DNA of 64,000 nt from NCBI RefSeq assembly GCF_027474845.2, contig NZ_CP107031.2, positions 1,812,501-1,876,500 of the forward strand, given 5' to 3'. The notes beneath the pieces are model-generated. The model saw nothing but the letters and a program-made list of their open reading frames with translations. It was not told where the DNA came from and made no database searches. The stretch comes from Maribacter aestuarii (GTDB lineage: Bacteria; Bacteroidota; Bacteroidia; Flavobacteriales; Flavobacteriaceae). Both the position numbers and the translations under genes were made by a program. Shown piece by piece: positions 1 to 9,126 of this stretch; position 1 is the stretch's first letter; each line of letters opens with the position of its first letter.

Positions 1-746
1 GGGAGGTTGGTTATGGCAAATAGATTATGGAACTGAATGCCGAAATCTTCATCCAATGCCTTTTTAAAGTCCTTTTCCATGGCCGCTTGGTCTCCTGGCA
101 GGTACGCGCCAGAGGGATTATAGACCAAATCCAATCTCAACGAACTTCCCGGCATACCGTATCCACGTTTATTGAGTTCTTGCAGGGCTTTTATCGATTT
201 GTCAAAAACGCCATCACCACGTTGTTTATCCGTTTTACCACGGGTATAATGTGGCATGGAGGAAATAACATGAACGTTATGCTTCTTAAAGAAATCCGGT
301 AAATCGTAGTATTTTTTATTCGCACGGATTATGGTAAGGTTGGACCTTACAATAAAATCCTTGATGCCTGCTTTGGCGGCCTCTTCTACAAACCATCTAA
401 AATCAGGGTTCATTTCAGGAGCTCCTCCGGTTAAATCCAATGTATGCGCCTCGGTATTCTTAATGACCTCCAAACATTGCATCATGGTTTCGCGGGTCAT
501 AATCTCTTTTCGGTCAGGTCCTGCATCCACATGACAGTGTTCACAGACCTGGTTGCACATATACCCCACGTTTATCTGTAGTATTTCAAGCTTTTTTGGC
601 CGCAACGGAAAGTGTCCAATTTTTGAAATCTTATCCTTGAAATAGGGGAGTTCCCCATCGGCAAAGATTCCTCCGTTTAAAATATCGAGCTGTCTTTTGC
701 TTTCTGCTAGCTCGTTTCCTTTTGCTTTTAATGATTTTGTAGCCAT
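1..746 (-). CDS. arsS: Radical SAM protein ArsS (arsenosugar biosynthesis), 3' end cut by window edge
   Basis: The N-terminal ~248 residues of a radical SAM enzyme; the rest lies beyond the left edge. The start is ATG at 746. The [4Fe-4S]/SAM cluster motif CNQVCEHC gives Cys64, Cys68 and Cys71, preceded by LQINVGYM and followed by HVDAGPDR; a glycine-rich LTGGAPEMNP stretch follows near residue 105, as in radical SAM beta-strand 2. This N-terminal pattern matches the radical SAM/Cys-rich family named ArsS, which is implicated in attaching the SAM-derived deoxyadenosyl group to dimethylarsenite during arsenosugar formation. The neighbours agree: an AhpD-like 'arsenosugar-associated peroxidase-like' domain lies 84 bp upstream and a DUF2064 transferase stands at the head of the same gene run. 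The C-terminal Cys-rich domain, which may carry selenocysteine in relatives, cannot be seen here. Confidence 0.85.
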   Translation of the reverse strand, partial: MATKSLKAKGNELAESKRQLDILNGGIFADGELPYFKDKISKIGHFPLRPKKLEILQINVGYMCNQVCEHCHVDAGPDRKEIMTRETMMQCLEVIKNTEAHTLDLTGGAPEMNPDFRWFVEEAAKAGIKDFIVRSNLTIIRANKKYYDLPDFFKKHNVHVISSMPHYTRGKTDKQRGDGVFDKSIKALQELNKRGYGMPGSSLRLDLVYNPSGAYLPGDQAAMEKDFKKALDEDFGIQFHNLFAITNL

Positions 747-830
747 TTCTTTTTTTATTTTGATTCACGGTTTTCCGTTAATCGTTGTCCTTCTAATTCC
801 AACAACTAACAACAGAAAACGATCAACTAT

Positions 831-2036
831 TTACATCGATAATTTATCATACTTGTTCATCATCTGTACTCCGTGTACCAAGGTTGCACCACTTTCAATA
901 GCGGCTCCAACATGCACGGCTTCCATCATTTCTTCTTTGGTAATGCCCTTTTGTAAACCATCTTTGGTATAGGCATCAATACAGTAAGGACATTTTACTA
1001 CATGGGAAACTGCCAAGGCAATTAATGATTTCTCCCTAGCACTTAGTGCGCCTTCTTCGAAAACCTTACCATAATAATCAAAGAATTTGGTGCCGAGCTC
1101 TTCGCTCCATTCCGTAATCTTACCAAATTTTCTGAGGTCCTTTGGATCGTAATAAGAATCTGCCATCTTTTTTTGTGTTTTAAGTTCTTTATTTGCTGTA
1201 CTCGATTTGTCTAAATTGATCGGGATACCTTGTTCCATTTTTTCCAGTTCCGGAAGTATTTCCATATTGTCCCAAATACCGGAGGACAAGGTGTCCGCAT
1301 ATGCTTCAGGTAAGTGATTTCTGAACATCAACTGTTGAGCGGTCTTATAATCATATTCAAAAGACCGATGAGTATATTTTATTTCTTCACCATCCGTTTC
1401 CAATACCATATACCACACTCTGGTCGTGCCGTCATTTGCAGGCATGCCTATAACCCCTGGGTTTAGCCATAACTTATCTTTTAGGGATTGATGGAATGGG
1501 AGTCCGCAGTGTCCAGCTATAATCACATCACTTTGGGTATTTTCAAAGCATTTTTCCTTACTGTCATGGGCATTGGATTTGAATATAAATTCTGACGTAT
1601 TCCCGTAATTACCATGAACCACGCTAATTTTCTTTCCATTGTATTCAAAACCTATATTTTCCGGAATTTCAGAAATCCATTGTAAGGATTCATTCGATAA
1701 CCGCCCTTTGGTATATGGAAACCATAGTTTGGAAAAACTATCGCATCGCCCACCGGCTTTAAAATCACACCCACAGTCCTCACTATCGTTTGCTAGTTGT
1801 AATTCTACGTTTCCAGCGATACTAAGAGCATCCCATTTTCTAAATAATCGAATGGTTTCCTCCGGTTGTGCGCAATATCCGGTAATGTCACCCGTACAAA
1901 TGCAGTTCTCCGGGGCAATACCTTCTGTTTTAGCAATTGAAATTAACTGCTCCAATGCCTGTAGGTTGCCATACACGCCCCCAAAAAGCAATAGCTTACC
2001 AGTTTTTGTCCCGATATGTCTTATCTCTTTATCCAT
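831..2036 (-). CDS. Fusion: degenerate calcineurin-like metallophosphoesterase + AhpD/CMD-like peroxidase domain (arsenosugar locus)
   Basis: A 401-residue two-domain protein. Residues ~13-235 have the layout of YfcE-like metallophosphoesterases, but the metal-binding motifs are altered: the DxHGN position reads GGVYGN (19-24), GNHD reads GNVE (75-78) and GHTH reads GHCG (175-178); only TGD (48-50) and VVHG (139-142) look normal. Six cysteines (45, 47, 55, 88, 90, 98) are unusual for this fold. Residues 291-401 form a carboxymuconolactone decarboxylase/AhpD-like domain with CPYC at 349-352 and a downstream EAVHVGAAI helix, matching the stand-alone ~110-residue peroxidase-like protein usually beside arsS. 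Met291 (codon at 1164-1166) begins exactly where stand-alone relatives would start, so internal initiation is possible. The gene start overlaps the restored end of the permease by 16 nt, which suggests translational coupling. Substrate unknown. Confidence 0.8.
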   Translation of the reverse strand: MDKEIRHIGTKTGKLLLFGGVYGNLQALEQLISIAKTEGIAPENCICTGDITGYCAQPEETIRLFRKWDALSIAGNVELQLANDSEDCGCDFKAGGRCDSFSKLWFPYTKGRLSNESLQWISEIPENIGFEYNGKKISVVHGNYGNTSEFIFKSNAHDSKEKCFENTQSDVIIAGHCGLPFHQSLKDKLWLNPGVIGMPANDGTTRVWYMVLETDGEEIKYTHRSFEYDYKTAQQLMFRNHLPEAYADTLSSGIWDNMEILPELEKMEQGIPINLDKSSTANKELKTQKKMADSYYDPKDLRKFGKITEWSEELGTKFFDYYGKVFEEGALSAREKSLIALAVSHVVKCPYCIDAYTKDGLQKGITKEEMMEAVHVGAAIESGATLVHGVQMMNKYDKLSM

Positions 2037-3351
2037 GTGGGTATAAAATAGAGTAAAATACAGGTTAGGATACCCCAGAAATTAATCCAGAGTAAATCCG
2101 CATATTTTCCAGTGGTAAATATCATAGATTCCGGAAACCAACTGAAAATCAGCAAAAATCCGAATAAAATCCCACAAAATACACTTAGGTGAAAACTGAT
2201 TTTAGGGGCTTTTCCCCCCAAAAAAGAAAAATTGGGGTCAAACCAATGACCATCGTTCCGCTTATGGTAGTGGCCGATAATATTTCGGCATCAAGAAATA
2301 CAGGAATTGTACCCAAAATGGCGATGGCTACCATGGACCACCGACCAAATTTTAACGAATTACCCATTTTTAAATCGATAGCGGCTAATTTTGAAAACGA
2401 CGAAAAGGTCGAATCCAAGGTGGAGGCTGCCGAGGTTATCATAATAAAATTGATAATCAGTAACAATACTAATCCGAAAGCTTTTCCAACCTCAACTGCC
2501 GCTTGCCCCTTCATGCCTTGCGATTGCGCATACACACCGATTATACTAAAAAGTACAATACAAAGCCCGCCAATGATGCTAGCTAAGAGAAAACTTTTCA
2601 GCGTCACCCTCGGACTGCTTAAAAACCCTCTGTCCGTTAAAACAGGGTCATGGAAGGGATAACTTAGGGATTGTAGAATGGCGGCGAACAATAGGTTCAG
2701 TCCCATTTCAAAAGACCAAACCCCTGAATTACTTGCCGTAAAACCGTCTTCAGTAGTGAAGATTGCGCCCAAAATTACCAACAAAAGGACCGAGAACAGG
2801 CCCATTTGAATGACATCCGTAAATATGGAACTGCTCATTCCTCCCTTTAGAACATAAGCCAATGTAAGTGCGGTAAATACCAAAATGGACCAATAATAGG
2901 GACTAGAGCCAATATCCCCAAAATAGGAGCCGATAACCATGGTGTTACTCCATACCTCATTAAAAAGGCGAATTGCTATTAAAATGGAAAATACCGCCAC
3001 CGCCCCTTGTCCAAATTTCGAGGTCAGGAAATGATGAATGCTCTGATATTTACCGTGTAACCTCATTTTATAAATTACAATGCCGGCCACGGCGAAGGAA
3101 ACATAGTATCCTGCGTAGGCCACTCCTCCCACTATACCGTAATCCAATCCTAAATTGGCTGCATTGGTGATGCTCTTGGCAAAAATCCAAGAGATGATTA
3201 AACTACCCATTAGCATAAAGGTGCTGGGTGTTCTTTTCTTTTGTACCGCCTTAAAAAACTGGTTGGTATTTTTTGCTAATGGGGAGAGCAGGAACAATGC
3301 CAAACTGGACACTATTATTAAACTCCATTGCCAAATTTTTACCTCAGTCAT
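2021..3351 (-). CDS. Sodium:solute symporter-like permease, interrupted by an apparent -1 base frameshift
   Basis: A polytopic inner-membrane protein of the sodium:solute symporter type. The uninterrupted reading from 3351 stops at 2185 (388 aa, about ten membrane helices), ending abruptly after FLFWGEKP. Immediately at the C6 run 2214-2219 (G6 on the coding strand) the neighbouring frame continues with two more hydrophobic helices and ends at 2021. Adding one G gives a 443-residue protein, closer to the usual family size, whose stop overlaps the next gene's start; without it the gap to that gene is about 150 bp. The gene follows susD by 9 bp, so it is part of the operon and would move the SusCD cargo, or a product of it, across the inner membrane. 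Substrate is not inferable from sequence alone. The break may be a sequencing undercall or a real inactivation. Confidence 0.75.
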
Positions 3352-3360
3352 TAGTATTAT

Positions 3361-4803
3361 CTATTCGTCCCACCACACAGGTGAATTTATGCTATTCCCA
3401 TCCGTTTTAGCTGCCGCTGCTTCATAATTGACGGAATTTAACGCCTGCTCCTCTGCCGGATAGGGCATACGCACTGGAATTAAATCGTTATTTAAACTCG
3501 CTGAAATTGTCTTTAATTGTGGAAATCCGGTCCTTCGATATTCTATCCAGCCTTCATATCCATTAATGATATTTGCGATCCATTTTTGGGTAATGATATT
3601 TTCTAAGGGATTCCCGTTGCCATATGCACCCTCTGCTAGTAGATAATCTGCGGGCAATGTTGTGTTCCAGTACTCAAAAGCATGTACAACACCGGTTTCA
3701 TACAAGTCCTGTGCATCGGCAGATATTAAACCACGTTCCGCGGCTTCTGCCAATAGGAAATACGTCTCCCAACTTGTCATAAAATTGGCGTCTAAAGCAC
3801 TCGTACTTTCCCTGAAGATGCTTCCGGCCAAAGAATAGTCCGCTAAAACAACGGCATTTTGTGTGGCGTCAACACCGTTCAAAAGCCCATTGAACTCTTG
3901 TGCTGATGTACTGTTAGAAAATGGACGGAACAAGACGGATAATCTGGGGTCGTTTAGGTCTGTCAAAATTTCCTCCATGGTCTCCGATAGCACAAAATTG
4001 TTGAAATCGCCAATTCTTAATCGGGCTAAGCGAAAATTATTGGGCTCCCCATTATTAAAATCGAAGGTGGCATTTTGCACGTTTTCACGTATGAATCCAT
4101 TACTATCAAACAGTGATTGCAATGCACTGGCATTGTCCCGAACACTAGAGGTACGTATCAAAAATTTAATCTGGAGTGAGCGGGCAAAACGCAACCACGC
4201 TTCTAAATCGCCATCAAACAGAATGTCGCCCTCTAAAGGAATGGTGCCGGAATAGTCTTCAATAGCTGCTATTCCTTTTTCAAGATTATCGAAAATACCG
4301 CCTTCCGCCAGATAGATATCCTCCTGTGCATCATAGACCGGGGTAACGGTCCCTATTTTTCCTTTGAAACCCTGAGAATAAGGAACATCCCCAAACATAT
4401 CGGTCAAAGCTCCCGCCATATAGGCTTTTAGAATCCGAGCAGGACCCTCGTAGACAGCAAAGGTCGGGTTCTCCTGGGCTAAGCGTAAAATTTCTTCATT
4501 GTCGCGAAGGTTGGTGTATAATATGGGCCAAGGATTACCACCCAACTGGGGCGATTTTAAGTCGTGCCTATCAAAAAGGTTAAAATCTAGTGCGGTTCTG
4601 TACTGCCCCAATAAATCCCCAGCGGTAAAACCTTCATACGACATTTGTTCACCATAATCATAGATTACTTGTCGTAATAACAAACTGGGCTGCACAGAAA
4701 CAGGTTGATTTGGATTGGTGTTGATTTCTTCAAAGTCTTTGGTGCAAGAGGCAAAAAACACAAGTACAAATGTTAAACTCAAATACGATTTTATATATTT
4801 CAT
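3361..4803 (-). CDS. SusD/RagB-family outer-membrane lipoprotein
   Basis: 480-residue lipoprotein with a type II signal peptide (lipobox FFASC, Cys20) followed by the typical CTKDFEEINTNPNQP linker of SusD-like group 2 proteins. It starts 11 bp after the susC-like gene and would form the lid over that TonB-dependent channel at the cell surface, binding the ligand before import. Family knowledge says such pairs mostly import glycans or peptides, but also other small nutrients. No glycoside hydrolase or polysaccharide lyase lies nearby; the gene sits instead in an operon with ArsS-type genes, so the ligand may be an organoarsenical, a sugar precursor or something else. The family assignment is firm, the ligand is inference. 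Confidence 0.9.
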   Translation of the reverse strand: MKYIKSYLSLTFVLVFFASCTKDFEEINTNPNQPVSVQPSLLLRQVIYDYGEQMSYEGFTAGDLLGQYRTALDFNLFDRHDLKSPQLGGNPWPILYTNLRDNEEILRLAQENPTFAVYEGPARILKAYMAGALTDMFGDVPYSQGFKGKIGTVTPVYDAQEDIYLAEGGIFDNLEKGIAAIEDYSGTIPLEGDILFDGDLEAWLRFARSLQIKFLIRTSSVRDNASALQSLFDSNGFIRENVQNATFDFNNGEPNNFRLARLRIGDFNNFVLSETMEEILTDLNDPRLSVLFRPFSNSTSAQEFNGLLNGVDATQNAVVLADYSLAGSIFRESTSALDANFMTSWETYFLLAEAAERGLISADAQDLYETGVVHAFEYWNTTLPADYLLAEGAYGNGNPLENIITQKWIANIINGYEGWIEYRRTGFPQLKTISASLNNDLIPVRMPYPAEEQALNSVNYEAAAAKTDGNSINSPVWWDE

Positions 4804-4814
4804 TTTACTTCTTC

Positions 4815-7800
4815 TTAAAAATTAAACCCCGCCTTAAAACCGATACTTCTTGTGGTGGCGTAGGACATATCCTCTATACCACTTACAAAACCTTGTCCCT
4901 GTACTGCCAATTGCTCCGGATCAAAATGTGGATTTTCGGTAATTGCGAACAAGTTTCTACCAATAAGTGAAAGTCTCAAACTGGCATCTTGCTGTAAAAA
5001 TTTCAGGTTATCAAAGGTGTAACCAATGGAAAACTGTCGCAATTTTAAAAAGGAGGCATCATAGGTATTGTTTTCCTCATGGTTCCTATCATAAAATTGA
5101 CGGTAATAACTTTCCGCTGTTACGGCTATGGTGTTGGGCACATAAACAGGATTTTCTACCGTACCTGTGTTTACAACGCCTTGCGGGACAATTCCTTCTT
5201 CTGGCCTAAAAGCGGTTTCAGCCAATTGTCCACCAACATTACCTAACGCCCTTGTTCGCGAGACAATGATTCCGCCTTGGCGCCAATCGAATAAAAAGCC
5301 CAAATCCCAACTCTTGTAATTGAACTGGTTGTTGAAACCTAACATAAAGTCAGGATTGAAATTTCCTAATTTTTGTAAGGTGTTGTCCGGAATGTAACGT
5401 CCTTCATCGGTTAGGATAAAATCACCATTTTCGTTTTTCAAATAACCCGTTCCGTACAAATCGCCAATACGTCCGCCCTCTTCCACCTGCACAAATACCG
5501 TTTGGTTTTGACTGTCGTAAATCCTAGAAAATGCCAAGGTTAAACGTCCATCATCTTGTGGTAAATCTTCCACAGTAGAACGATTGGTGCTAAAATTAAG
5601 GGTACTGTTCCATTTAAAATCTTGGGTAATCAAAGGTGTAACTCCCAGAATGATTTCCACCCCTATGGAACGCACTTTTCCGCCGTTGACTACCTGTTGG
5701 GTAAAACCTGATGAAATTCCAATGGGTAACGAAATAATCTGATCTTTGGTAACGGCATTGTAATAAGAGATATCCAGATTCAATCTATCACCAAAAAAGC
5801 GAACATCTGCCCCTACTTCAATTGCGGCTGTCTGCTCGGGCCTTAAATTGGGATTTGCAATGATGTTCTGGTCACTAAACGTTGGTTGTCCGTTCAAAGG
5901 TGTTTGCGCTATGAACGCACCTGTAGTCTGATACGGATTGGTATCATTACCCACTTGGGCGTAACTGGCACGGAGCTTTGCAAAAGACACTTCTTGCGGC
6001 ATAGCTATGATTTCCGATAGGATTAAGCTGCTCGAAACGGAGGGATAAAAGAAGGAAACGTTATCCACGGAGAAAGGAGTGGCCAATGCGCTGGACCAAT
6101 CGTTTCTGCCCGTAATATCCAGATATAGATAGTTCTTGTAACCAATTTTTGCCAAACCATAGAAACTATTGATTCGTTTATTGGATTCAAACTCGAATAC
6201 TTCAACGGGTGAAGCGGCATTACTCAATCGGAATATTCCAGGTTGCGCCAAACTTGTTGTTTGGGATTGTGCAGTGAACGCTTTTTGGTCCAATCGGTTA
6301 CCACCCAGTGAGACATCCACCTCAAAATCCCCAAAACTATTGTTGTAGTTTAAAAGGAAATCGGTATTGATCTCCCTGTAGAAAACATCGTGTTCCGCAT
6401 ATCCGCCATTTGAAAAACGATTGGAACTAAACGCCCTTCTGAACTGGCGTAGTTCACTGGAGTAATCCATTCCGGTACGGATGTTAGCGGTCAGATTATC
6501 AGCTATATCATAAGAAACGGAAACATTTCCAAAAACCCTATCCCGATTGAATGAGTTTCGATTTTCGAACAAAATAAAATAGGGATTGTCAAAAAATGTG
6601 TAGTTGAAGGAGTACTGCTGTAGACCTTCGAGACCGGGCTGCCAATAATTACGCAAACTGTTTATGTCCAAAGATCGAGGTCCCCAAGCTACCAAAGAGT
6701 AGTTTACGTTCTCCGAACCATATCCATTGGACGGTCTATTATCACTTTGAGAGTTTACATAGCTAATACTGGAATTAACGCGCAGCTTGTCCAAGGGACG
6801 AAAGTTTAAGCGCGCTGAGACGGTTTGTCTATCCAAATTAACCCCTGGTATGATGCTTTCACTTCGTAAATCAGTAAACGAGAGTCTAAAGTTACCTTTG
6901 TCGAAACCAGATGAGATGGCCAGATTGTTTATGAACGTAGTTCCCGTTTCATAGAAGTTCTTAAGATTATCTGGATGGGAGCGGAACTCCGTTGGTGTAA
7001 TGGGCAAACCATTGTATACGGAGGTATCTCCACCACGTACTATAGTTCCATTCGGTAAGGTTACCGGACTATCAAATTGAGGAATTAAATTGCCAACATC
7101 CAGACGTGGCCCCCAACTGTAGGTGATATTATCGCTGGTACCGCCGCCAAGACCGTCTACAAATTCAAATACGCCAGCCTGACCTTGACCGTACTCATTT
7201 TGAAAGTCGGGGAGTTTGAAGGCGGAATCCACAAAAAAACTGGTATTATAACTTATTCCAAGCCCTTTACTCTTGGAGCCGTCCCTAGTTTCGATAACAA
7301 TGACACCATTTGCGGCACGCGTACCATAAAGGGCCGCTGCGCTAGGTCCTTTTAGTACCGAAACTTCGGCAATGTCATCGGGATTTACCTCCATGGCGCC
7401 GTTCCCAAAATCGACTTCTTGGAAGCCAGCGGCGGCTTCATTGGTAAAGTTGAAGACTGAATTGTTGTTAATGGGAACCCCATCTACAATAAATAGCGGA
7501 TTATTGTTCGAGAACGATGCCTCTCCTCGGATGGTAATTTTGGAGGAAGATCCTACTCCTGTAGCACCTTGATTGATGGTCACCCCTGCAAGTTTACCGC
7601 TCAAGTTGTCCAAAAAGTTAACTGATTTGACCTCGGTGATTCCTTCCGCATCTAAGCTTTGCACAACGTATCCCAATTCTTTGGTCTCCCGTTTAAGGCC
7701 TAGGGCGGTCAAAACGACTTCATTCAGTTGTTCTGAAGATTCCGAAAGCGTAACGTCCAATATACTTACATTGTTAATGGGTACAGTTTTAGTTTCGTAA

Positions 7801-8018
7801 CCTAAAATTGAAAATTTTAAGGCACCTGATAGATTAGGGACTTCTATACTGTATTTGCCTGCCTCATTGGTAATGGTACCCTTATTCGTTCCCGATAATT
7901 GTACGTTTACATAAGGAATAGGTTGCCCGGTGGTATCCTTTACCGAACCAGAAATGGTTTCTTGGGCTAACGTGATAGTAGTTATGAATAGGCTCACAAC
8001 CAACAATAGATACTTCAT
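4815..8018 (-). CDS. SusC/RagA-family TonB-dependent outer-membrane receptor
   Basis: 1067 residues. Signal peptide ~1-18, then a carboxypeptidase-D regulatory-like domain (about 19-95, starting ISGSVKDTTGQPIPYVNV), a TonB-box-like region and plug domain (about 100-235, with LFIVDGVPI, DIAEVSVLKGPSAAALYG and ANGVIVIET), and a 22-strand barrel to the aromatic C-terminus GFKAGFNF. It lacks the extra N-terminal STN/FecR-interacting domain, so it is probably not part of a transmembrane sigma/anti-sigma circuit. It lies between the DUF2064 transferase (60 bp upstream) and susD (11 bp downstream). It energises import of the ligand captured by SusD using TonB-ExbBD. Length and domain order are normal for the family. 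Confidence 0.93.
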   Translation of the reverse strand: MKYLLLVVSLFITTITLAQETISGSVKDTTGQPIPYVNVQLSGTNKGTITNEAGKYSIEVPNLSGALKFSILGYETKTVPINNVSILDVTLSESSEQLNEVVLTALGLKRETKELGYVVQSLDAEGITEVKSVNFLDNLSGKLAGVTINQGATGVGSSSKITIRGEASFSNNNPLFIVDGVPINNNSVFNFTNEAAAGFQEVDFGNGAMEVNPDDIAEVSVLKGPSAAALYGTRAANGVIVIETRDGSKSKGLGISYNTSFFVDSAFKLPDFQNEYGQGQAGVFEFVDGLGGGTSDNITYSWGPRLDVGNLIPQFDSPVTLPNGTIVRGGDTSVYNGLPITPTEFRSHPDNLKNFYETGTTFINNLAISSGFDKGNFRLSFTDLRSESIIPGVNLDRQTVSARLNFRPLDKLRVNSSISYVNSQSDNRPSNGYGSENVNYSLVAWGPRSLDINSLRNYWQPGLEGLQQYSFNYTFFDNPYFILFENRNSFNRDRVFGNVSVSYDIADNLTANIRTGMDYSSELRQFRRAFSSNRFSNGGYAEHDVFYREINTDFLLNYNNSFGDFEVDVSLGGNRLDQKAFTAQSQTTSLAQPGIFRLSNAASPVEVFEFESNKRINSFYGLAKIGYKNYLYLDITGRNDWSSALATPFSVDNVSFFYPSVSSSLILSEIIAMPQEVSFAKLRASYAQVGNDTNPYQTTGAFIAQTPLNGQPTFSDQNIIANPNLRPEQTAAIEVGADVRFFGDRLNLDISYYNAVTKDQIISLPIGISSGFTQQVVNGGKVRSIGVEIILGVTPLITQDFKWNSTLNFSTNRSTVEDLPQDDGRLTLAFSRIYDSQNQTVFVQVEEGGRIGDLYGTGYLKNENGDFILTDEGRYIPDNTLQKLGNFNPDFMLGFNNQFNYKSWDLGFLFDWRQGGIIVSRTRALGNVGGQLAETAFRPEEGIVPQGVVNTGTVENPVYVPNTIAVTAESYYRQFYDRNHEENNTYDASFLKLRQFSIGYTFDNLKFLQQDASLRLSLIGRNLFAITENPHFDPEQLAVQGQGFVSGIEDMSYATTRSIGFKAGFNF

Positions 8019-8077
8019 TTAAAAACAGTGAATGAATTAACAATTCGGATCGATAGCTACAATCCGTTCAAAATGCA

Positions 8078-8767
8078 CTAAGAATGAAGTAATATGGGAG
8101 AGCCTTTGTTAAAAATCTGGTGAAGATAGATGGAAGAAAACTGACCACTAACTGCATCTATAATTTTGTTTTCAAGCCCGATAATAAGTGCAAGTAGATG
8201 TACTAACGTTGACGAAATAGACTTTCTAAAAGATGTCAATCGCTTTACATCATTTAGATTGTCCAAATCGCCCAGTGCAGGCAATTTATAGACAAGTGCC
8301 TCTGTTTGGTCCAAAAGGACTGAAATACGGTTTAAAAGGCTAAAACGTTGCCATGGTAGCTTTTTAAAATTTTCAGCATCGAATTTTGACTTATGAATGC
8401 CCATGAGGTAGAATCCACCATCCAAGGAAGGGCCCAAAACGGTTTTTCCTGCTTTTAAAGCTTTTTCCGTTTCAATTAAATGTCTTGTTTGTAATTGGGG
8501 AGTATCATTACCAATGGTAATGATATTTTCAAAGCCTTGGTCGAATACGGTTTGAATGGCATTCGAAAAACGTTCGCCAAAAGACTTGCCTACTTGTTCT
8601 TTTTCCGAAACATGAAAATAAGGAAGCCCTGATTTTCGAACCTTTGCCAGCGTTTCATGTGTAAGCCTATCAAATAAAAGCTTCCCCTTAAGCATAGGTT
8701 TATGCAACAATTCCTCATGGGAAGAATTGGCAAATACCAGAACAGCAGTTGTAACGGGGAATTTCAA
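8078..8767 (-). CDS. DUF2064 / CofC-like transferase (rSAM/arsenosugar-associated transferase 1 type)
   Basis: 229 residues, first gene of the arsenosugar-type operon. The core matches the DUF2064 nucleotidyl-/glycosyltransferase-like family: a short N-terminal strand TAVLVFAN, then GERFSNAI, IGNDTPQL (the normal D-x-P metal/nucleotide site, about 93-100), GPSLDGGFYLMG and a final LGDLDNLNDVKRL segment. Members of this family are repeatedly found beside radical SAM proteins of the ArsS type and are presumed to activate or transfer the sugar part. The C-terminal ~45 residues are variable. The only supported start is TTG at 8765-8767, as no in-frame ATG precedes it; a TAAGTTTG promoter element lies 20 bp upstream. 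Function in sugar transfer is inferred from context. Confidence 0.75.
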   Translation of the reverse strand: MKFPVTTAVLVFANSSHEELLHKPMLKGKLLFDRLTHETLAKVRKSGLPYFHVSEKEQVGKSFGERFSNAIQTVFDQGFENIITIGNDTPQLQTRHLIETEKALKAGKTVLGPSLDGGFYLMGIHKSKFDAENFKKLPWQRFSLLNRISVLLDQTEALVYKLPALGDLDNLNDVKRLTSFRKSISSTLVHLLALIIGLENKIIDAVSGQFSSIYLHQIFNKGSPILLHS

Positions 8768-8787
8768 AGCACTTTTATTTTCTCTAA

Positions 8788-8795
8788 CAAACTTA
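8788..8795 (-). promoter_or_regulatory. Possible -7 element (TAAGTTTG) of the arsenosugar-type operon
   Basis: On the minus strand TAAGTTTG fits the Bacteroidota -7 consensus TAnnTTTG and sits 20 bp before the TTG start of the DUF2064 gene. No TTG at a proper -33 distance is visible, so the call is weak. Confidence 0.3.
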
Positions 8796-9126
8796 CGATA
8801 AATACTATATAAAGGTTTGGTCGAAGTTCATAAAAGATGATTACGGGTATTGGAAATTTCCTTTTGGAACTGACCGGCTAGTCGATTTGTTGAACGCTAT
8901 AGTTATTGATGCATAGTTGAAACACGTATGAACTATCAAAATACATCGGTAAACGGGCTAATCTAAATTATTAGGGGTCGCTTAAAGAGATTTAACCAAC
9001 CAACAAGTCTAAAAACCTTCTTAAAATCCATGAAATTTTAAAAATAATTTAGCATTCATTGATCATTTTCTGGCATAGGATTTGTCTAAAACGCAACGGT
9101 AATAGTTCTTTAAAAATTTTGTCACT

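Noticed and set aside
1639..2046. Plus-strand ORFs inside the arsenosugar-type operon (also 2189-2662 and 3863-4255)
   Set aside because: They lie antisense to well-supported genes and have low-complexity, non-family protein sequences; they are shadows of the minus-strand genes.
8873..8884. 12-mer ACCGGCTAGTCG shared with 15644-15655
   Set aside because: Partly palindromic and found in two intergenic gaps, but two copies of a 12-mer are not enough for a repeat family or operator call.
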